Positions 9,763 through 18,737 are shown, numbered from the stretch's first letter. The stretch is 64,000 bases of DNA from Bryobacterales bacterium (GCA_003170295.1 PNAJ01000133.1:92801-156800), one strand, 5' to 3'. The notes: generated from the sequence alone by a model not told the origin. Program-made: numbers and translations.

Positions 9763-10830
9763 CACGATTAAAGTCTCCCGGGCCGCGCGGTCCCACGTAA
9801 ATGTGCGCGCGCGCTCGGGACCTGCGTCTGCGAGTCGAGCGCGAAGCTCGACGTCAGTGACGATCCGATCGAGCGCACTCGCGATCGCATCCTCGTTCAG
9901 AGGATCAAAGAACAACGCGGCTTTATCCGCGACTTCGCGCAGCGGAGGGATGTCGGAACAAGCCACCGGAATCCCCGCCGCCATCGCTTCCAACACCGGC
10001 ATTCCGAAGCCCTCGAAGGTCGACGGATAGACGAATGCCTGTGCTCGCGCGTAGAGTTGGAGCAGTTCGTCGCGCGGAATCCAGCCGGTCAGTTGCACGG
10101 AGTCTTTCAGATCTAACTCTGCTATTAGCGCGTCTAAAGCAGGCGCAAAAAACCCGCGCATTCCGGCGATGACGAGACGCCATTCGCGTTTCGAGCGCGC
10201 GTACGCTCTAATCAGGCGGTCGACATTCTTGTGCGGATGAAGCGTCGAGACACAGAGTACGAAGGGTTCGATGCGCGTGCGGTCGAGCGCGAAAAACTCC
10301 GGCTCCACGCCGTGAAGGACGACGCGGATTCGATCCGGAGACAGATGATAGACGCGCACAAGATCCGCGCTGGTCGCTTCCGAAACAGCAGTCAGCCGCC
10401 GCGAGCGATGCACCGATGCCCATAGCAGGAGCCTCCAGAAAGGCAGATCGAACCATCGGAAATACTCGGGGTGATGCTTGTGCTGCAGATCGTGAAACAC
10501 AGTAACGCACGCGCACGGAGCCAGCAATGGCGCGGTGAATCCGGGATTGAACATCACATCGAGCCGGTAACGCGCCGCCTCCATCGGCAATACTGTCTGT
10601 TCCCACAGAATTCGTGCCGGCCGGAAGCGGGCGCGCACTGCCTGTGGCGTCCAATGAAAATTCGACTGGCGAGGAACCAGATCCGCTCCCGTCTCGAGGT
10701 TCGCAAAAACGAACCATTCGTTTTCACGATCAATGGACGCCAACGCGGCCAGCAGCCGCCGGAGATAGATCTCGGTGCCTCCGACGCCGCCGGGAATCAG
10801 GTATAAGGCGTTGATCCCGATGCGAGCCAT
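9733..10830 (-). CDS. Glycosyltransferase, GT4 family (mannosyltransferase-like)
   Basis: 365-residue GT-B retaining glycosyltransferase. The N-terminus carries the GGVGGTEIYLRRLL donor/acceptor loop. The C-terminal half has the GT4 nucleotide-sugar site EGFGMPVLEAMAAG with the E-x7-E pair, preceded by VSTLHPHKNVDRLI. No signal peptide; it should work at the cytoplasmic membrane face. Its ATG directly abuts the stop codon of the TMTC-like gene, so translation is probably coupled. It is the last gene of the glycan cassette and may add sugars to a lipid-linked oligosaccharide; the exact sugar is inferred only from family resemblance. Confidence 0.9.
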   Translation of the reverse strand: MARIGINALYLIPGGVGGTEIYLRRLLAALASIDRENEWFVFANLETGADLVPRQSNFHWTPQAVRARFRPARILWEQTVLPMEAARYRLDVMFNPGFTAPLLAPCACVTVFHDLQHKHHPEYFRWFDLPFWRLLLWASVHRSRRLTAVSEATSADLVRVYHLSPDRIRVVLHGVEPEFFALDRTRIEPFVLCVSTLHPHKNVDRLIRAYARSKREWRLVIAGMRGFFAPALDALIAELDLKDSVQLTGWIPRDELLQLYARAQAFVYPSTFEGFGMPVLEAMAAGIPVACSDIPPLREVADKAALFFDPLNEDAIASALDRIVTDVELRARLADAGPERARTFTWDRAARETLIVLLAGAPVHH

Positions 10831-12534
10831 CTACTGGCCCATGCGCCGGAGCGCTTCGCGAGCCGTAGGATTGGATGGATCGATCGCCAAGGCGCGCCGG
10901 TATTCCTTGATCGCCGACGCATTGTTGCCCAACATGGTATAGACCCCGCCGCGATTGACGTAAATCTGCGCTATTCCCGGATCGAAGGCCTCGGCTCGCG
11001 CAAGAACCTTCAAAGCTTCGTCCAGTTTGTTCTGCTTACCATAAACAGCGCTGAGTCCCACGTAAGCCTCCGCGGATGCGCCGTTGAGATGGATCGCTCT
11101 ATTGAATTGGATTGCCGCGTCGTCTTCCCGGCCTGCACAATCGAGCGCATTCGCCCAATCGACAAGCAAACGATAATCCGGGCTCTCCAGCCGCGAAGCG
11201 ACTTCATAGTTTCCGGCAGCCGTCGCACAATCTCCCAATTGATATTGCGCGAAAGCGAGATGAAATCGGGGGCGCATTTTTTGGGGCGATTTCGCTACCG
11301 AATCCTGCCACAGGGTGAGGGGGCTCGACCAGACATTTGAGCGTTGATACGTGAGCGCGGTCGAAGCAATCACAGCCGCCGCGCAAGCCGCGACCGCCGG
11401 GCCGAATTGCAGGCGCCGCAAGAATTCCAGCGCGATTAAAACGAGGCCGATAAATGGCAGATACACACGCCGCTCGGCGAGAACATCGCGAATGGGGATC
11501 ACCGATGAGGTCGGAGCAATCAGGAGTAGAAATACGAACACTCCGAACGACGCCAGCGGCCAGCGCTTTCGATAAATGAAGGCCGCGACCGTGACGGCTA
11601 CCAGCGCGATCAATCCAAAGACCGCGCCCTGATCAAGCAATCCGGTGGAAACCGGAATATCGGGATCGATGTTCTGCCCGAACGGTAGAAAAAACATGCG
11701 GACGTAAATCCAGATTACGCGGCACTGGGTAAAAAAGTAGGACGCCGGCGAAAGATCCGCCATATTAAATCCAGCGGTGTTGGACGCGAGCAGCACTTTC
11801 CACACGACCACTCCTCCGGCCGCGCATGCCAGAGCGAGGAGCGCGTAAAGCACGCCGTTCTTTCGCAATCCTCCGCGGCCCCAATAGAAGTCGGTGAGCA
11901 GGATCAGCGCGGGGAATGTGAGCGTGTGCTCCTTGGTCGCGGCCGCCGCGCCGAACAGCAGCAACACCGAGATGGCGCGCAGCCACGTCATCGAATCGCG
12001 ATTCGAATAGATAAAAACCGCAAATGCCGAGTAATAGAACAAAACGCTCAAAACCTCCGAGCGGCTGGCGACATACGCGACCGATTCCGTCTGCAGCGGA
12101 TGCAAGAGAAATAGTGCGCCCGAGAATACGGCAAGCGCTTTCAGCATGTTTCCAGAAACTCCCACCCATTCAAGCAGCCGCGCTGCAATGAACATCACCA
12201 CAATCGATAGGATGAAATGCAACAGGACGTTGGTGGTGTGGTAAACATGCGGGTCGCTGGCGCCCATTTGATAGTCCACCCAGTAGCTGAACATCAGCAG
12301 TGGACGCTGCAAGGTGACCCACTGAAGCAGCGTGGCAGGAGCAGGTGCCTCGGCATATGGGAGATATAGATCGTCGAGGACGAACGGACTGTGCAGCGCG
12401 GGTCCGTAGGCTTCGAACACAAGGAACAGAGCACCCAAACCAATCAGCCAATACCACCATGGCGGCCGCCACCAGACGGCAGCCGGAGCCGTCTGGGCAG
12501 GAGGCTTAGTTTCCTGGCGTCTTTGCTTCTTCAT
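10831..12534 (-). CDS. TMTC-like polytopic membrane protein with C-terminal TPR repeats
   Basis: 567 residues from the ATG at 12534; an in-frame extension to 12582 overlaps the upstream gene and looks spurious. The first 400 or so residues are multi-helical. The YWVDYQMGASDPHVYHTTNVLLHF segment resembles the early luminal loop of GT-C O-mannosyltransferases of the TMTC type. The last 150 residues are tandem TPRs (for example AEAYVGLSAVYGKQNKLDEAL). Such proteins use polyprenyl-phosphate sugars to glycosylate proteins outside the membrane. Co-transcription with a DPM1-like polyprenyl-phosphate mannose synthase gives a plausible donor. It overlaps the DUF2304 gene by 29 bases. Enzymatic activity is inferred, not shown. 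Confidence 0.82.
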   Translation of the reverse strand: MKKQRRQETKPPAQTAPAAVWWRPPWWYWLIGLGALFLVFEAYGPALHSPFVLDDLYLPYAEAPAPATLLQWVTLQRPLLMFSYWVDYQMGASDPHVYHTTNVLLHFILSIVVMFIAARLLEWVGVSGNMLKALAVFSGALFLLHPLQTESVAYVASRSEVLSVLFYYSAFAVFIYSNRDSMTWLRAISVLLLFGAAAATKEHTLTFPALILLTDFYWGRGGLRKNGVLYALLALACAAGGVVVWKVLLASNTAGFNMADLSPASYFFTQCRVIWIYVRMFFLPFGQNIDPDIPVSTGLLDQGAVFGLIALVAVTVAAFIYRKRWPLASFGVFVFLLLIAPTSSVIPIRDVLAERRVYLPFIGLVLIALEFLRRLQFGPAVAACAAAVIASTALTYQRSNVWSSPLTLWQDSVAKSPQKMRPRFHLAFAQYQLGDCATAAGNYEVASRLESPDYRLLVDWANALDCAGREDDAAIQFNRAIHLNGASAEAYVGLSAVYGKQNKLDEALKVLARAEAFDPGIAQIYVNRGGVYTMLGNNASAIKEYRRALAIDPSNPTAREALRRMGQ

Positions 12535-12868
12535 GAGACTCAAGACGGAACTCGAGGATCGCCAGACGCTGCGCGAGCGCAATGTTGGAGTCCTTTAGGC
12601 TGGAGATCATCATCGACAATCGGTACAACACGAGCAGGAACAGGGCGCCCGTCACCACCAGAAGTGCCAGCGGCGCGTCGTCAATTCCCATCGCGCCGCC
12701 AATCCGGTCCAGCAGGGCGCGCCATCGCGAAAGAACCAGCAGCACCAGAGCCGCGGCTAACCAGCTCACCGAATACTCGACGCGAATGTGCGCGCGGCGC
12801 ACGGAAAGCAGCACCAGCCCGATGAGCAGAACGCTGAAACCGGTCATCACATTCAGCATACGATCCAT
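12506..12868 (-). CDS. DUF2304 small membrane protein
   Basis: About 120 residues from the ATG at 12868. Three hydrophobic segments (LNVMTGFSVLLIGLVLLSV, WLAAALVLLVL and ALLVVTGALFLLVLY) are followed by a coiled, charged tail (SLKDSNIALAQRLAILEFRLE). This is the DUF2304 pattern, a family nearly always encoded directly after a DPM1/GT2 polyprenyl-phosphate sugar synthase, as here. A likely role is membrane anchoring or flipping for that enzyme, but this is inferred from gene order. An earlier in-frame ATG at 12892 would overlap the GT2 gene. The start used here follows AGGAG at a long spacing. Confidence 0.83.
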   Translation of the reverse strand: MDRMLNVMTGFSVLLIGLVLLSVRRAHIRVEYSVSWLAAALVLLVLSRWRALLDRIGGAMGIDDAPLALLVVTGALFLLVLYRLSMMISSLKDSNIALAQRLAILEFRLESHEEAKTPGN

Positions 12869-12872
12869 AAAT

Positions 12873-13580
12873 CTACATTCTCCTGCCTTCAAATTTCAGG
12901 ACGTTCACGAACACACCGAGCAGCACGTGCACGATGTAGTAAAGCGATTTGAGAGGCGTGATTGTGGTGCGTCCGGTGCGCCGTGGACGCATGCGGCACG
13001 GCACCTCCACAAACCGGAATCGTTTCCGCTGCAATACAACCAGCGCCTCAATTTCCGGGTACTCAAGCGGAAAACTGCGGCTGAACACTGAGAGCGCAGC
13101 GCGATTGACGCCGACGAAACCCGACGTAGGGTCGCGCACCGGCCGCCCGAGAATCGGGCGCAGGACGGCGCGAAAGAAAGCGATGCCCAAGGAACGGACC
13201 CAACCGGAGTGCTTGCCCGAGCCGTTGACGAAGCGCGAGCCGATCACCATCTCACATCCTTCACGCTTCAGTGTCTCGAGGATCGTCGGAATGTCGCGCG
13301 GATCGTGCTGGCCATCGCCGTCGACACGAATCACGTAATCGAAGTCGAGTTCGAATGCCAGTTTATATCCAGCTTGCACTGCACCCCCGAGGCCGAGATG
13401 ATGGGGCAGAGGTAACACCCTGGCGCCGGCGAGTCGCGCGATGTGAACCGTTGCGTCTGTAGAACAGTCGTCTACGACCAGAATAGGCACTCCTGGCATG
13501 ACGCCGCGCACCTCGTTCACGACGCCGCCGACCGCGCCTTCTTCGTTATAGGCCGGAATGAGGATCAGTAATTTGCTCAC
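12873..13580 (-). CDS. GT2 glycosyltransferase, DPM1-like (polyprenyl-phosphate mannose/glucose synthase)
   Basis: 235-residue GT-A fold enzyme. It has the N-terminal LIPAYNEEGAVGGVV, the nucleotide-binding VDDCSTD (about residues 37-42), and the metal-binding DGD (Asp87, Asp89) in VDGDGQHDP. There are no C-terminal transmembrane helices, so it is the soluble-type synthase, compatible with the separate DUF2304 membrane partner just downstream. The predicted reaction is transfer of mannose or glucose from a nucleotide sugar to polyprenyl phosphate at the cytoplasmic face, giving the donor for the TMTC-like enzyme. Tightly packed in the minus-strand glycan operon. Confidence 0.9.
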   Translation of the reverse strand: MSKLLILIPAYNEEGAVGGVVNEVRGVMPGVPILVVDDCSTDATVHIARLAGARVLPLPHHLGLGGAVQAGYKLAFELDFDYVIRVDGDGQHDPRDIPTILETLKREGCEMVIGSRFVNGSGKHSGWVRSLGIAFFRAVLRPILGRPVRDPTSGFVGVNRAALSVFSRSFPLEYPEIEALVVLQRKRFRFVEVPCRMRPRRTGRTTITPLKSLYYIVHVLLGVFVNVLKFEGRRM

Positions 13581-13590
13581 AGGGCTTCTC

Positions 13591-14610
13591 TCACAGCTCC
13601 GCGACCTTACGAACCGGTATCGAATGTGCGGATAACAATGCGCGAAATTCCTTCGAGCTCAGACGGCGCGTGCTGAAGATGCGGCGCCGCTCGCGAAGAA
13701 GATACGGCAAGCGGACTAAAGCCGACACGTGCGCTCGCAAGACCAGAAACAGTAGCAGCCACGGCGTATGGCCGGCGTCGCGAAACTCCGCGGTTTTTCC
13801 GGTTCGGGTGACCATGAAAAACAAGTGCCAGCAGTATCGCGCGAATGCGTAAAGCTTTACGCGCGCCAGCATCGAAAAAGGAAAATTTTTGATCACGGTG
13901 TAGAGCCGGTTGCGCTCGACGTAGTATGCCTTGAGCGCCGACGCACGCCCGGCCGACTTTGAGTATGCGTGATCGACCACCGCACCTGCCACATACACGC
14001 CTTCCCATCCGGCCCAGCGAGCGCGCAGGCCCAGGTCAGTGTCTTCGCAATAGAGAAAAAACCGCTCGTCGAAGAGCCCGACCTCGTCGAGCATCTTCCG
14101 CCGGTACAACGCCGCGGATCCAGTTGGGAACAGAATATCGCTCGCGGCGGCGAAGTTCTCGGGAGGCTCGCCATGGCCTCGTTGCTTGCTGGAACCGTCG
14201 AGCGCGATCAGCATCCCGGCCGAATCGAGCCGCTTTATATCCAGATGACCCGTAGCGGCCAGGCGGACCTGGGAGGCGAACATGCCAGCCCTCGGACGAG
14301 CCTCCGCCGCTTCAACTAGCGCAGCCAGCCACCCGGGATGCGGAATCGCGTCGTCATTCAGCGCCGCGATGTATGGAGTTTCGGAGTGGCGAATCGCCTG
14401 ATTGATCGCCGCGCCAAAACCGACGTTACGTTCGTTCGAGAGAATGCTCACCCGCTCGGCCGTAGCGTGAGCAAGGCTTGAGCCGCTGTTATCCACCACC
14501 ACGACATCGAAGCGATCGAATGTTTGGGATTCGAGTGAGCGCAAACAATCCGCCAGAGCGTCGTCGGCGACTAATGTGGGCACGACAACGGTTACCAATG
14601 GAGATGGCAA
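13591..14610 (-). CDS. GT2 glycosyltransferase (rhamnosyltransferase-like)
   Basis: 339 residues with the N-terminal GT-A signature TVVVPTLVADDALADCL, VVVVDNSGS, and NERNVGFGAAINQAIR. The acidic pair sits in IAALNDDA, and a DERFFLYCEDTDLGLR catalytic-base block is typical of WbbL/rhamnosyltransferase-like GT2 enzymes. A hydrophobic C-terminal segment may bind the membrane. First gene of the glycan cassette after ttcA (17-base gap) and ten bases before the DPM1-like gene. The sugar donor cannot be decided from sequence. Confidence 0.88.
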   Translation of the reverse strand: MPSPLVTVVVPTLVADDALADCLRSLESQTFDRFDVVVVDNSGSSLAHATAERVSILSNERNVGFGAAINQAIRHSETPYIAALNDDAIPHPGWLAALVEAAEARPRAGMFASQVRLAATGHLDIKRLDSAGMLIALDGSSKQRGHGEPPENFAAASDILFPTGSAALYRRKMLDEVGLFDERFFLYCEDTDLGLRARWAGWEGVYVAGAVVDHAYSKSAGRASALKAYYVERNRLYTVIKNFPFSMLARVKLYAFARYCWHLFFMVTRTGKTAEFRDAGHTPWLLLFLVLRAHVSALVRLPYLLRERRRIFSTRRLSSKEFRALLSAHSIPVRKVAEL

Positions 14611-14627
14611 GATTCGATTTTACCCTG

Positions 14628-15416
14628 TCACTCGTGTAAAACCACAAGGGGATTCTCTGCGGGTCGATCTTTGGCGTACCCGTCGAGATCGAGAAAACGT
14701 GGGTCGAGCAGGCGGCTGGTCTCGATATTTCCCATCGCCGAAAGAAGCGTCTCGCGGAGATGAGGATGCTCCGCTTCGAGGCCGCCGAGAAGTTCGCGCA
14801 ACGAGCGCCGGACCGTCCCCGTGCGCTGCGAACAACCGCAAGGGATCACCGGCGCGCCCATCGATTCCGCGTATTGCGCGGTCAGATCCTCGTGAACGAA
14901 CACCAGCGGGCGGATCATCCGGAAATCGCGTTCGCGCGACCAGGTGATCGCGGGAAGTGCGCTGATTCGGCCGTTAAAAAGCGCGTTGCGAAGAAACGAT
15001 TCGCAGACATCGTCTGCGGTGTGACCAAACGCGATGACGTTCGCGCCTAAACCGCGCGCAATGTCGAAAACCGCGCGACGGCGATAACGGCTGCACAAAT
15101 CGCAGCCATGGTCGGGTTGTTCTTCCAGTAAACGGAAGGAAGGGTTGTCGCGATGGTAACTCCAGTCGATCCCGCGCGACTTGAGATATTCCGCCATCGG
15201 TTCGAAGGGCCGCAGAAATTTCCCTTGCTCGACGGTGAACGCGCAGACCGTGAAGTCGACAGGCGCACGCTTCTGCAACAGCAGCAGCGCGTCGAGCATG
15301 GTGAGCGAATCCTTGCCGCCCGATAGCGCCACGGCCACGCGATCGCCGTCGCGGATCATCTTGAATTTCGCGACGGCCTCGCCGACCTTGCGAAGCAGTA
15401 GTTTTTCTAAATCCAC
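14628..15416 (-). CDS. ttcA: TtcA-like tRNA 2-thiocytidine synthetase (PP-loop, Fe-S)
   Basis: 262 residues with a GTG start. The PP-loop ATP-pyrophosphatase motif SGGKDS lies at 32-37. A CxxC pair (Cys105, Cys108 in HGCDLCSRYRR) and later cysteines 193 and 195 in IPCGCSQ correspond to the Fe-S ligands of TtcA, which thiolates cytidine 32 of tRNA. It is slightly shorter than the Escherichia coli protein. The start lies four bases beyond the stop of the C45 gene, and the gene is embedded in the long minus-strand run; no functional link to its glycan neighbours is evident. A related PP-loop thiolase of other specificity is possible. Confidence 0.85.
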   Translation of the reverse strand: MDLEKLLLRKVGEAVAKFKMIRDGDRVAVALSGGKDSLTMLDALLLLQKRAPVDFTVCAFTVEQGKFLRPFEPMAEYLKSRGIDWSYHRDNPSFRLLEEQPDHGCDLCSRYRRRAVFDIARGLGANVIAFGHTADDVCESFLRNALFNGRISALPAITWSRERDFRMIRPLVFVHEDLTAQYAESMGAPVIPCGCSQRTGTVRRSLRELLGGLEAEHPHLRETLLSAMGNIETSRLLDPRFLDLDGYAKDRPAENPLVVLHE

Positions 15417-15420
15417 AATC

Positions 15421-17643
15421 CTATTTTGTCAGGAATCCGGAGTCGCCCGGCTTTCCGGCATCGTAAACCTGGTATTGAGTCTGGCCGAACATTCCGCGCG
15501 TCAGCAAAACCGTGCCCAGCGGACTGTTGCCAGCGGCGATGAGCACCATCCGCTTCTTGTTCATCGGGTTCGTCGCGGCGAACACCAAAGCGTCGTTCTC
15601 CGACGAATGATCCTTACCCGCCAACTGGAATACCGCGCCGTCATAATCGAGCGAAAGAGGTTTCGCCCAAGCCGCGAGAGTCGAGTTCGTCTCCGGACGC
15701 CCGATGAACAGGACATCATGGTCGGCCAATTCGCGCTCCGTAACCTCGAAATCCTTGTAGATGCGCACCGCGCTTTCGAACTGATCGAGAAACTGCTTCT
15801 GCCACTGCTCCGCCGCGTAGCGATTCGCTCCGGCTTCGACGACCGTGCCGTAAACGATGATCGTGGAGCTCAGCTTCCTGCGCAGATCGCTCACGCTATA
15901 CAGAGGTCCATCGCCAGTGTCCGGCAACCCCGTCCCATTCAGCCATTTTGCGAGCAGCGCCTCCTGCGCGGGTCCCGCCGCAGCAACGAAATCGGCGGCA
16001 CGTACAGTCTTGGTTGTGTTCTTGTCGAAGAAATTCCGCATCAGCGAATAAAACGCATCGTCGCCCATGGAGCGTCGCAAAGCGTCGAGCAGCAGAACCC
16101 CCTTGGCCTCGGCCAGCATGTGCCAGTTCGAGGACATTGTCGATTGCGTCAGCCTTGAGATAGGCTGTTCCCCGTCGAGCGCCGCCGCCCGATACGCCGC
16201 GCGGGAAAAGTCGAGCAACTTATCGATGTCTTTACTGGTCGCGATCGAGTGATAGCCCGCCGAGCCCGCCGTGAGCCAAACATCGGAGTCGTTCGACGGG
16301 AGAATCCAGCCTTTCCACAATCTTTCGTCCGCTGCGGATGCTTCGCCGCGTCGTCCTCCGCGACCGCTACTCTTCTCGTCCGCCTTCTTCTCTGGAATTG
16401 CCGAAGCCTTCGGCGCGCCATCGAGCAACATCTTAATCGCGTCCGCCGGATGCCCCTGGAACAACCGATAACCCGACGAGTACAATCCGTCGTTGGCCGC
16501 GAACTGATCCTTTTGCCCCGCCGACGGAACCCACTCACGCTGATTCGGCTTTCCGAACAGCGCCCACATCATCATTTTCTTCCCCATCTCGGACGTGGCA
16601 ATCTTCGCGTCCATCGTGGTCGAGCTCACCAGCGGCGCGGTCCGGAACGCCAACGCGGCGAATCCTTCGTCGATCTTCCCTTTGTATTGCTGATACATCT
16701 CCTGCCACTTGACGTCGCGCGGGCCGGCAACGAACGGAATATCCTCAGGAGTGCCGTGCGGATCGGGCACATATTCCAGCCGAACGTTCAGATCCTTCGC
16801 GTTGTTGCAACCCCAGTAAAACCCTTCGGTGCCGCCGAACCACTCGTTCTTCGCGCTGCTGTACAATTTGGTGCGATACGTCCCCAGTTCCAGCATCGCG
16901 ATCTCGTTGGTCCTCGAATCGCCGACGATCCACTCATTCGTGTAGAGTCCGTTGTTCTTTGTCGACAGCAGCTCCACCACTTTGGCTACGCTATCGCCGT
17001 ATTGAATCGCCTTGCGCGCCCGATAAGCGACCGGCGTTCCTTCCATATTGAACGGACTCTGCCGGATGGTCGTCTCGGTAAGCACCACGCCGACATCGTT
17101 CTGATACCAATCCGTGCCGCTCTGGATGCCGCCGGGATAGCTTTGCATCAGCATACGATGGCCTTCGGTCGGAACCACGTCCAGCATGATGTTGGTCTGC
17201 TCCGCCAGCGTCAAAGGCCACATGGTGACGTGCGCGATCACCATCTTTCCGTCGCGCGTGGCTTTGCCTGTCGCGGCGAACGCGCTGCATCGCGCCGTGA
17301 CGGGAACATCCGTCTTCGACGCATCGTAACGCGGCTTCATTAGATTCAGACCTTCGAGTCCGCTCGGCGTCATCGGCATGGCACCGCGCAGCTCGCCCAG
17401 CTCCGTGATCGTGTTCAGCGTAACGACGTCCACCAGATCGATGGTCCGCCCGTTGACCTTCGCTCCGGCCGCGGCCGCGCCTTCGGCGATCCCTTTCATC
17501 TCCGTCAGTATTTCTTTATCGAAGCCGCGCAGGAACAGTGCGTTTGCCACTGTACGTCCGTTATTCCAAGCGGTCGCCTTCGATTTCGAGTCGAGCTGCG
17601 AAGCGCAGCGATCGATATACTGCTCTATTTCGCGAGCCAGCAA
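15421..17643 (-). CDS. C45-family acyltransferase/hydrolase (phospholipase-B/choloylglycine-like), downstream part of interrupted gene
   Basis: 740 codons from the first usable start (TTG 17643). It contains the C45 Ntn-hydrolase domain, with the presumptive autocatalytic nucleophile Cys119 in PVTARCSAFAATG followed by DGKMVIAHVTMW. The C-terminal 200 or so residues, with FFDKNTTKTVRAADFV, recall the end of M1 aminopeptidases. The true N-terminus appears to extend further: the same frame continues 5' of the TTG through WLYVHIEGAPYERGYQHGYL, the conserved opening of C45 proteins, up to an amber codon at 17752-17754. The frame then resumes in a signal-peptide domain. If the amber is not read through, the product lacks both its export signal and its conserved first strand. 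Confidence 0.85.
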   Translation of the reverse strand: MLAREIEQYIDRCASQLDSKSKATAWNNGRTVANALFLRGFDKEILTEMKGIAEGAAAAGAKVNGRTIDLVDVVTLNTITELGELRGAMPMTPSGLEGLNLMKPRYDASKTDVPVTARCSAFAATGKATRDGKMVIAHVTMWPLTLAEQTNIMLDVVPTEGHRMLMQSYPGGIQSGTDWYQNDVGVVLTETTIRQSPFNMEGTPVAYRARKAIQYGDSVAKVVELLSTKNNGLYTNEWIVGDSRTNEIAMLELGTYRTKLYSSAKNEWFGGTEGFYWGCNNAKDLNVRLEYVPDPHGTPEDIPFVAGPRDVKWQEMYQQYKGKIDEGFAALAFRTAPLVSSTTMDAKIATSEMGKKMMMWALFGKPNQREWVPSAGQKDQFAANDGLYSSGYRLFQGHPADAIKMLLDGAPKASAIPEKKADEKSSGRGGRRGEASAADERLWKGWILPSNDSDVWLTAGSAGYHSIATSKDIDKLLDFSRAAYRAAALDGEQPISRLTQSTMSSNWHMLAEAKGVLLLDALRRSMGDDAFYSLMRNFFDKNTTKTVRAADFVAAAGPAQEALLAKWLNGTGLPDTGDGPLYSVSDLRRKLSSTIIVYGTVVEAGANRYAAEQWQKQFLDQFESAVRIYKDFEVTERELADHDVLFIGRPETNSTLAAWAKPLSLDYDGAVFQLAGKDHSSENDALVFAATNPMNKKRMVLIAAGNSPLGTVLLTRGMFGQTQYQVYDAGKPGDSGFLTK

Positions 17644-17751
17644 ATACCCATGCTGATAACCGCGCTCGTACGGCGCACCCTCGATGTGGACATACAGCCA
17701 ACCGCCGCGCGGATAGCGATACGCCGGCCCGAACGTACGCAGCGTGGCCTT

Positions 17752-17754
17752 CTA
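17752..17754 (-). other. In-frame amber (TAG) codon joining the binding domain and C45 domain
   Basis: On the minus strand the codons TTG CCG TAG AAG GCC ACG lie in one frame. Both flanking stretches are open and coding-like, and no canonical start occurs between the TAG and TTG 17643. A single substitution to CAG, AAG, GAG, TGG or a Tyr codon would restore one protein of about 950 residues. Confidence 0.9.
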
Positions 17755-18279
17755 CGGCAATACCGCAGACTGCGCCACCTCTTCGATCGAAATTCCCTCG
17801 AACCATGCTTTCCCCGTGAATGCCCCGCCGCCCGCGACATTCAGCACCACTTGATCGTCCGCGCGCGTCGCCGTGAAACGCAAGTTGACCCGAGTCCACG
17901 CCCTGGTTCCGCCCAGCGATTCCGTGTGAATATCGAACGGCATCGAAGCCATGCCAATCGAGGCGCCCGTCGCGATAGGCGAGCGGTCCGTATCGCGCAC
18001 GTCGAGCTTGTCTGTCCGCATCCAGCCGGAAAGCTCGTAGCTCTTTCCAACCGTCAGCGTCACCGGCGTGGACATGACAAAGGCGTCGGAGACGCCGTTC
18101 GGTTCCACGCGCGGCTCTACTCGAAGTGACGCGTGACCTTCGCGCTGAACCTGAGCATCCGGCGTCGCGATCCCGCGTTGCACTTCCCAGTGCTTAGCGT
18201 TCGCGTCAAACGACGCCTGATAAAGAGGTGCGGCGAGCAGGGCCGAAACGGAGAGCAGTGCAAGGGCAAGCTTTCGCAT
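17752..18279 (-). CDS. Secreted beta-sandwich (carbohydrate-binding-like) domain, N-terminal part of interrupted C45 gene
   Basis: 175 codons with a clear signal peptide (MRKLALALLSVSALLAAP). A beta-rich domain follows with FDANAKHWEVQRG, LRVEPRVEPNG, KSYELSGWMRTD and AFTGKAWFEGISIE, a jelly-roll pattern like carbohydrate-binding modules. The frame ends at TAG, and the identical frame downstream holds the C45 enzyme with no other stop for more than 770 codons. The two parts therefore look like one secreted two-domain protein split by one codon. Alternatively this is a separate small secreted protein. The start lies 17 bases after the cupin stop. Confidence 0.75.
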   Translation of the reverse strand: MRKLALALLSVSALLAAPLYQASFDANAKHWEVQRGIATPDAQVQREGHASLRVEPRVEPNGVSDAFVMSTPVTLTVGKSYELSGWMRTDKLDVRDTDRSPIATGASIGMASMPFDIHTESLGGTRAWTRVNLRFTATRADDQVVLNVAGGGAFTGKAWFEGISIEEVAQSAVLP

Positions 18280-18295
18280 ACCTCATATTGTAAGG

Positions 18296-18727
18296 TCAAA
18301 GCGGGTGAAACGAACGAGAAGGGTCTGAAGCGGGCTCCGGGCTCTCGATATCGAGGTTCACCACGATCGGGTCCTGCCCGCTGCGCACGACCACCGCTTC
18401 CACCGGCTCGTCGGACCGAGCATTGATCTCCTGATGCGGCAGGAACGGAGGCACGTAAATGAAATCGCCTGGGCCGGCTTCATCGACGAACTCCAGATTC
18501 TCGCCCCAGCGAAAGCGGGCTCGCCCTTTGACGATGTAGAGCACTGTTTCCAGTTCGCCATGGTGGTGGGCCCCAGTCCTGACGTTTGGTTCGACCACTA
18601 CGGTTCCGGCCCAGAGTTTCGAAGCGCCCGCGGTGGCATAAGTAATCGCCGCTGCACGCGTCATGCCCGGGGTCTGCGGAGTGTTCGTGTCGAGTTCTCC
18701 GGCACGAATGATTCGAATGCCATCCAT
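18296..18727 (-). CDS. Cupin-2 domain protein
   Basis: 143 residues from the ATG at 18727. A longer frame to 18802 would overlap the upstream gene and adds nothing conserved. Cupin motif 1 is visible as GAHHHGELE (His54-56, Glu60) and motif 2 as GDFIYVPPFLPHQE with His98, together a complete metal site. Single-domain cupins of this size bind a metal and a small ligand, acting as dioxygenases, isomerases or sugar-binding proteins. The substrate is not predictable. It sits between a small membrane protein and the C45 gene in the minus-strand run. Confidence 0.88.
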   Translation of the reverse strand: MDGIRIIRAGELDTNTPQTPGMTRAAAITYATAGASKLWAGTVVVEPNVRTGAHHHGELETVLYIVKGRARFRWGENLEFVDEAGPGDFIYVPPFLPHQEINARSDEPVEAVVVRSGQDPIVVNLDIESPEPASDPSRSFHPL

Positions 18728-18737
18728 TCCGATAATG

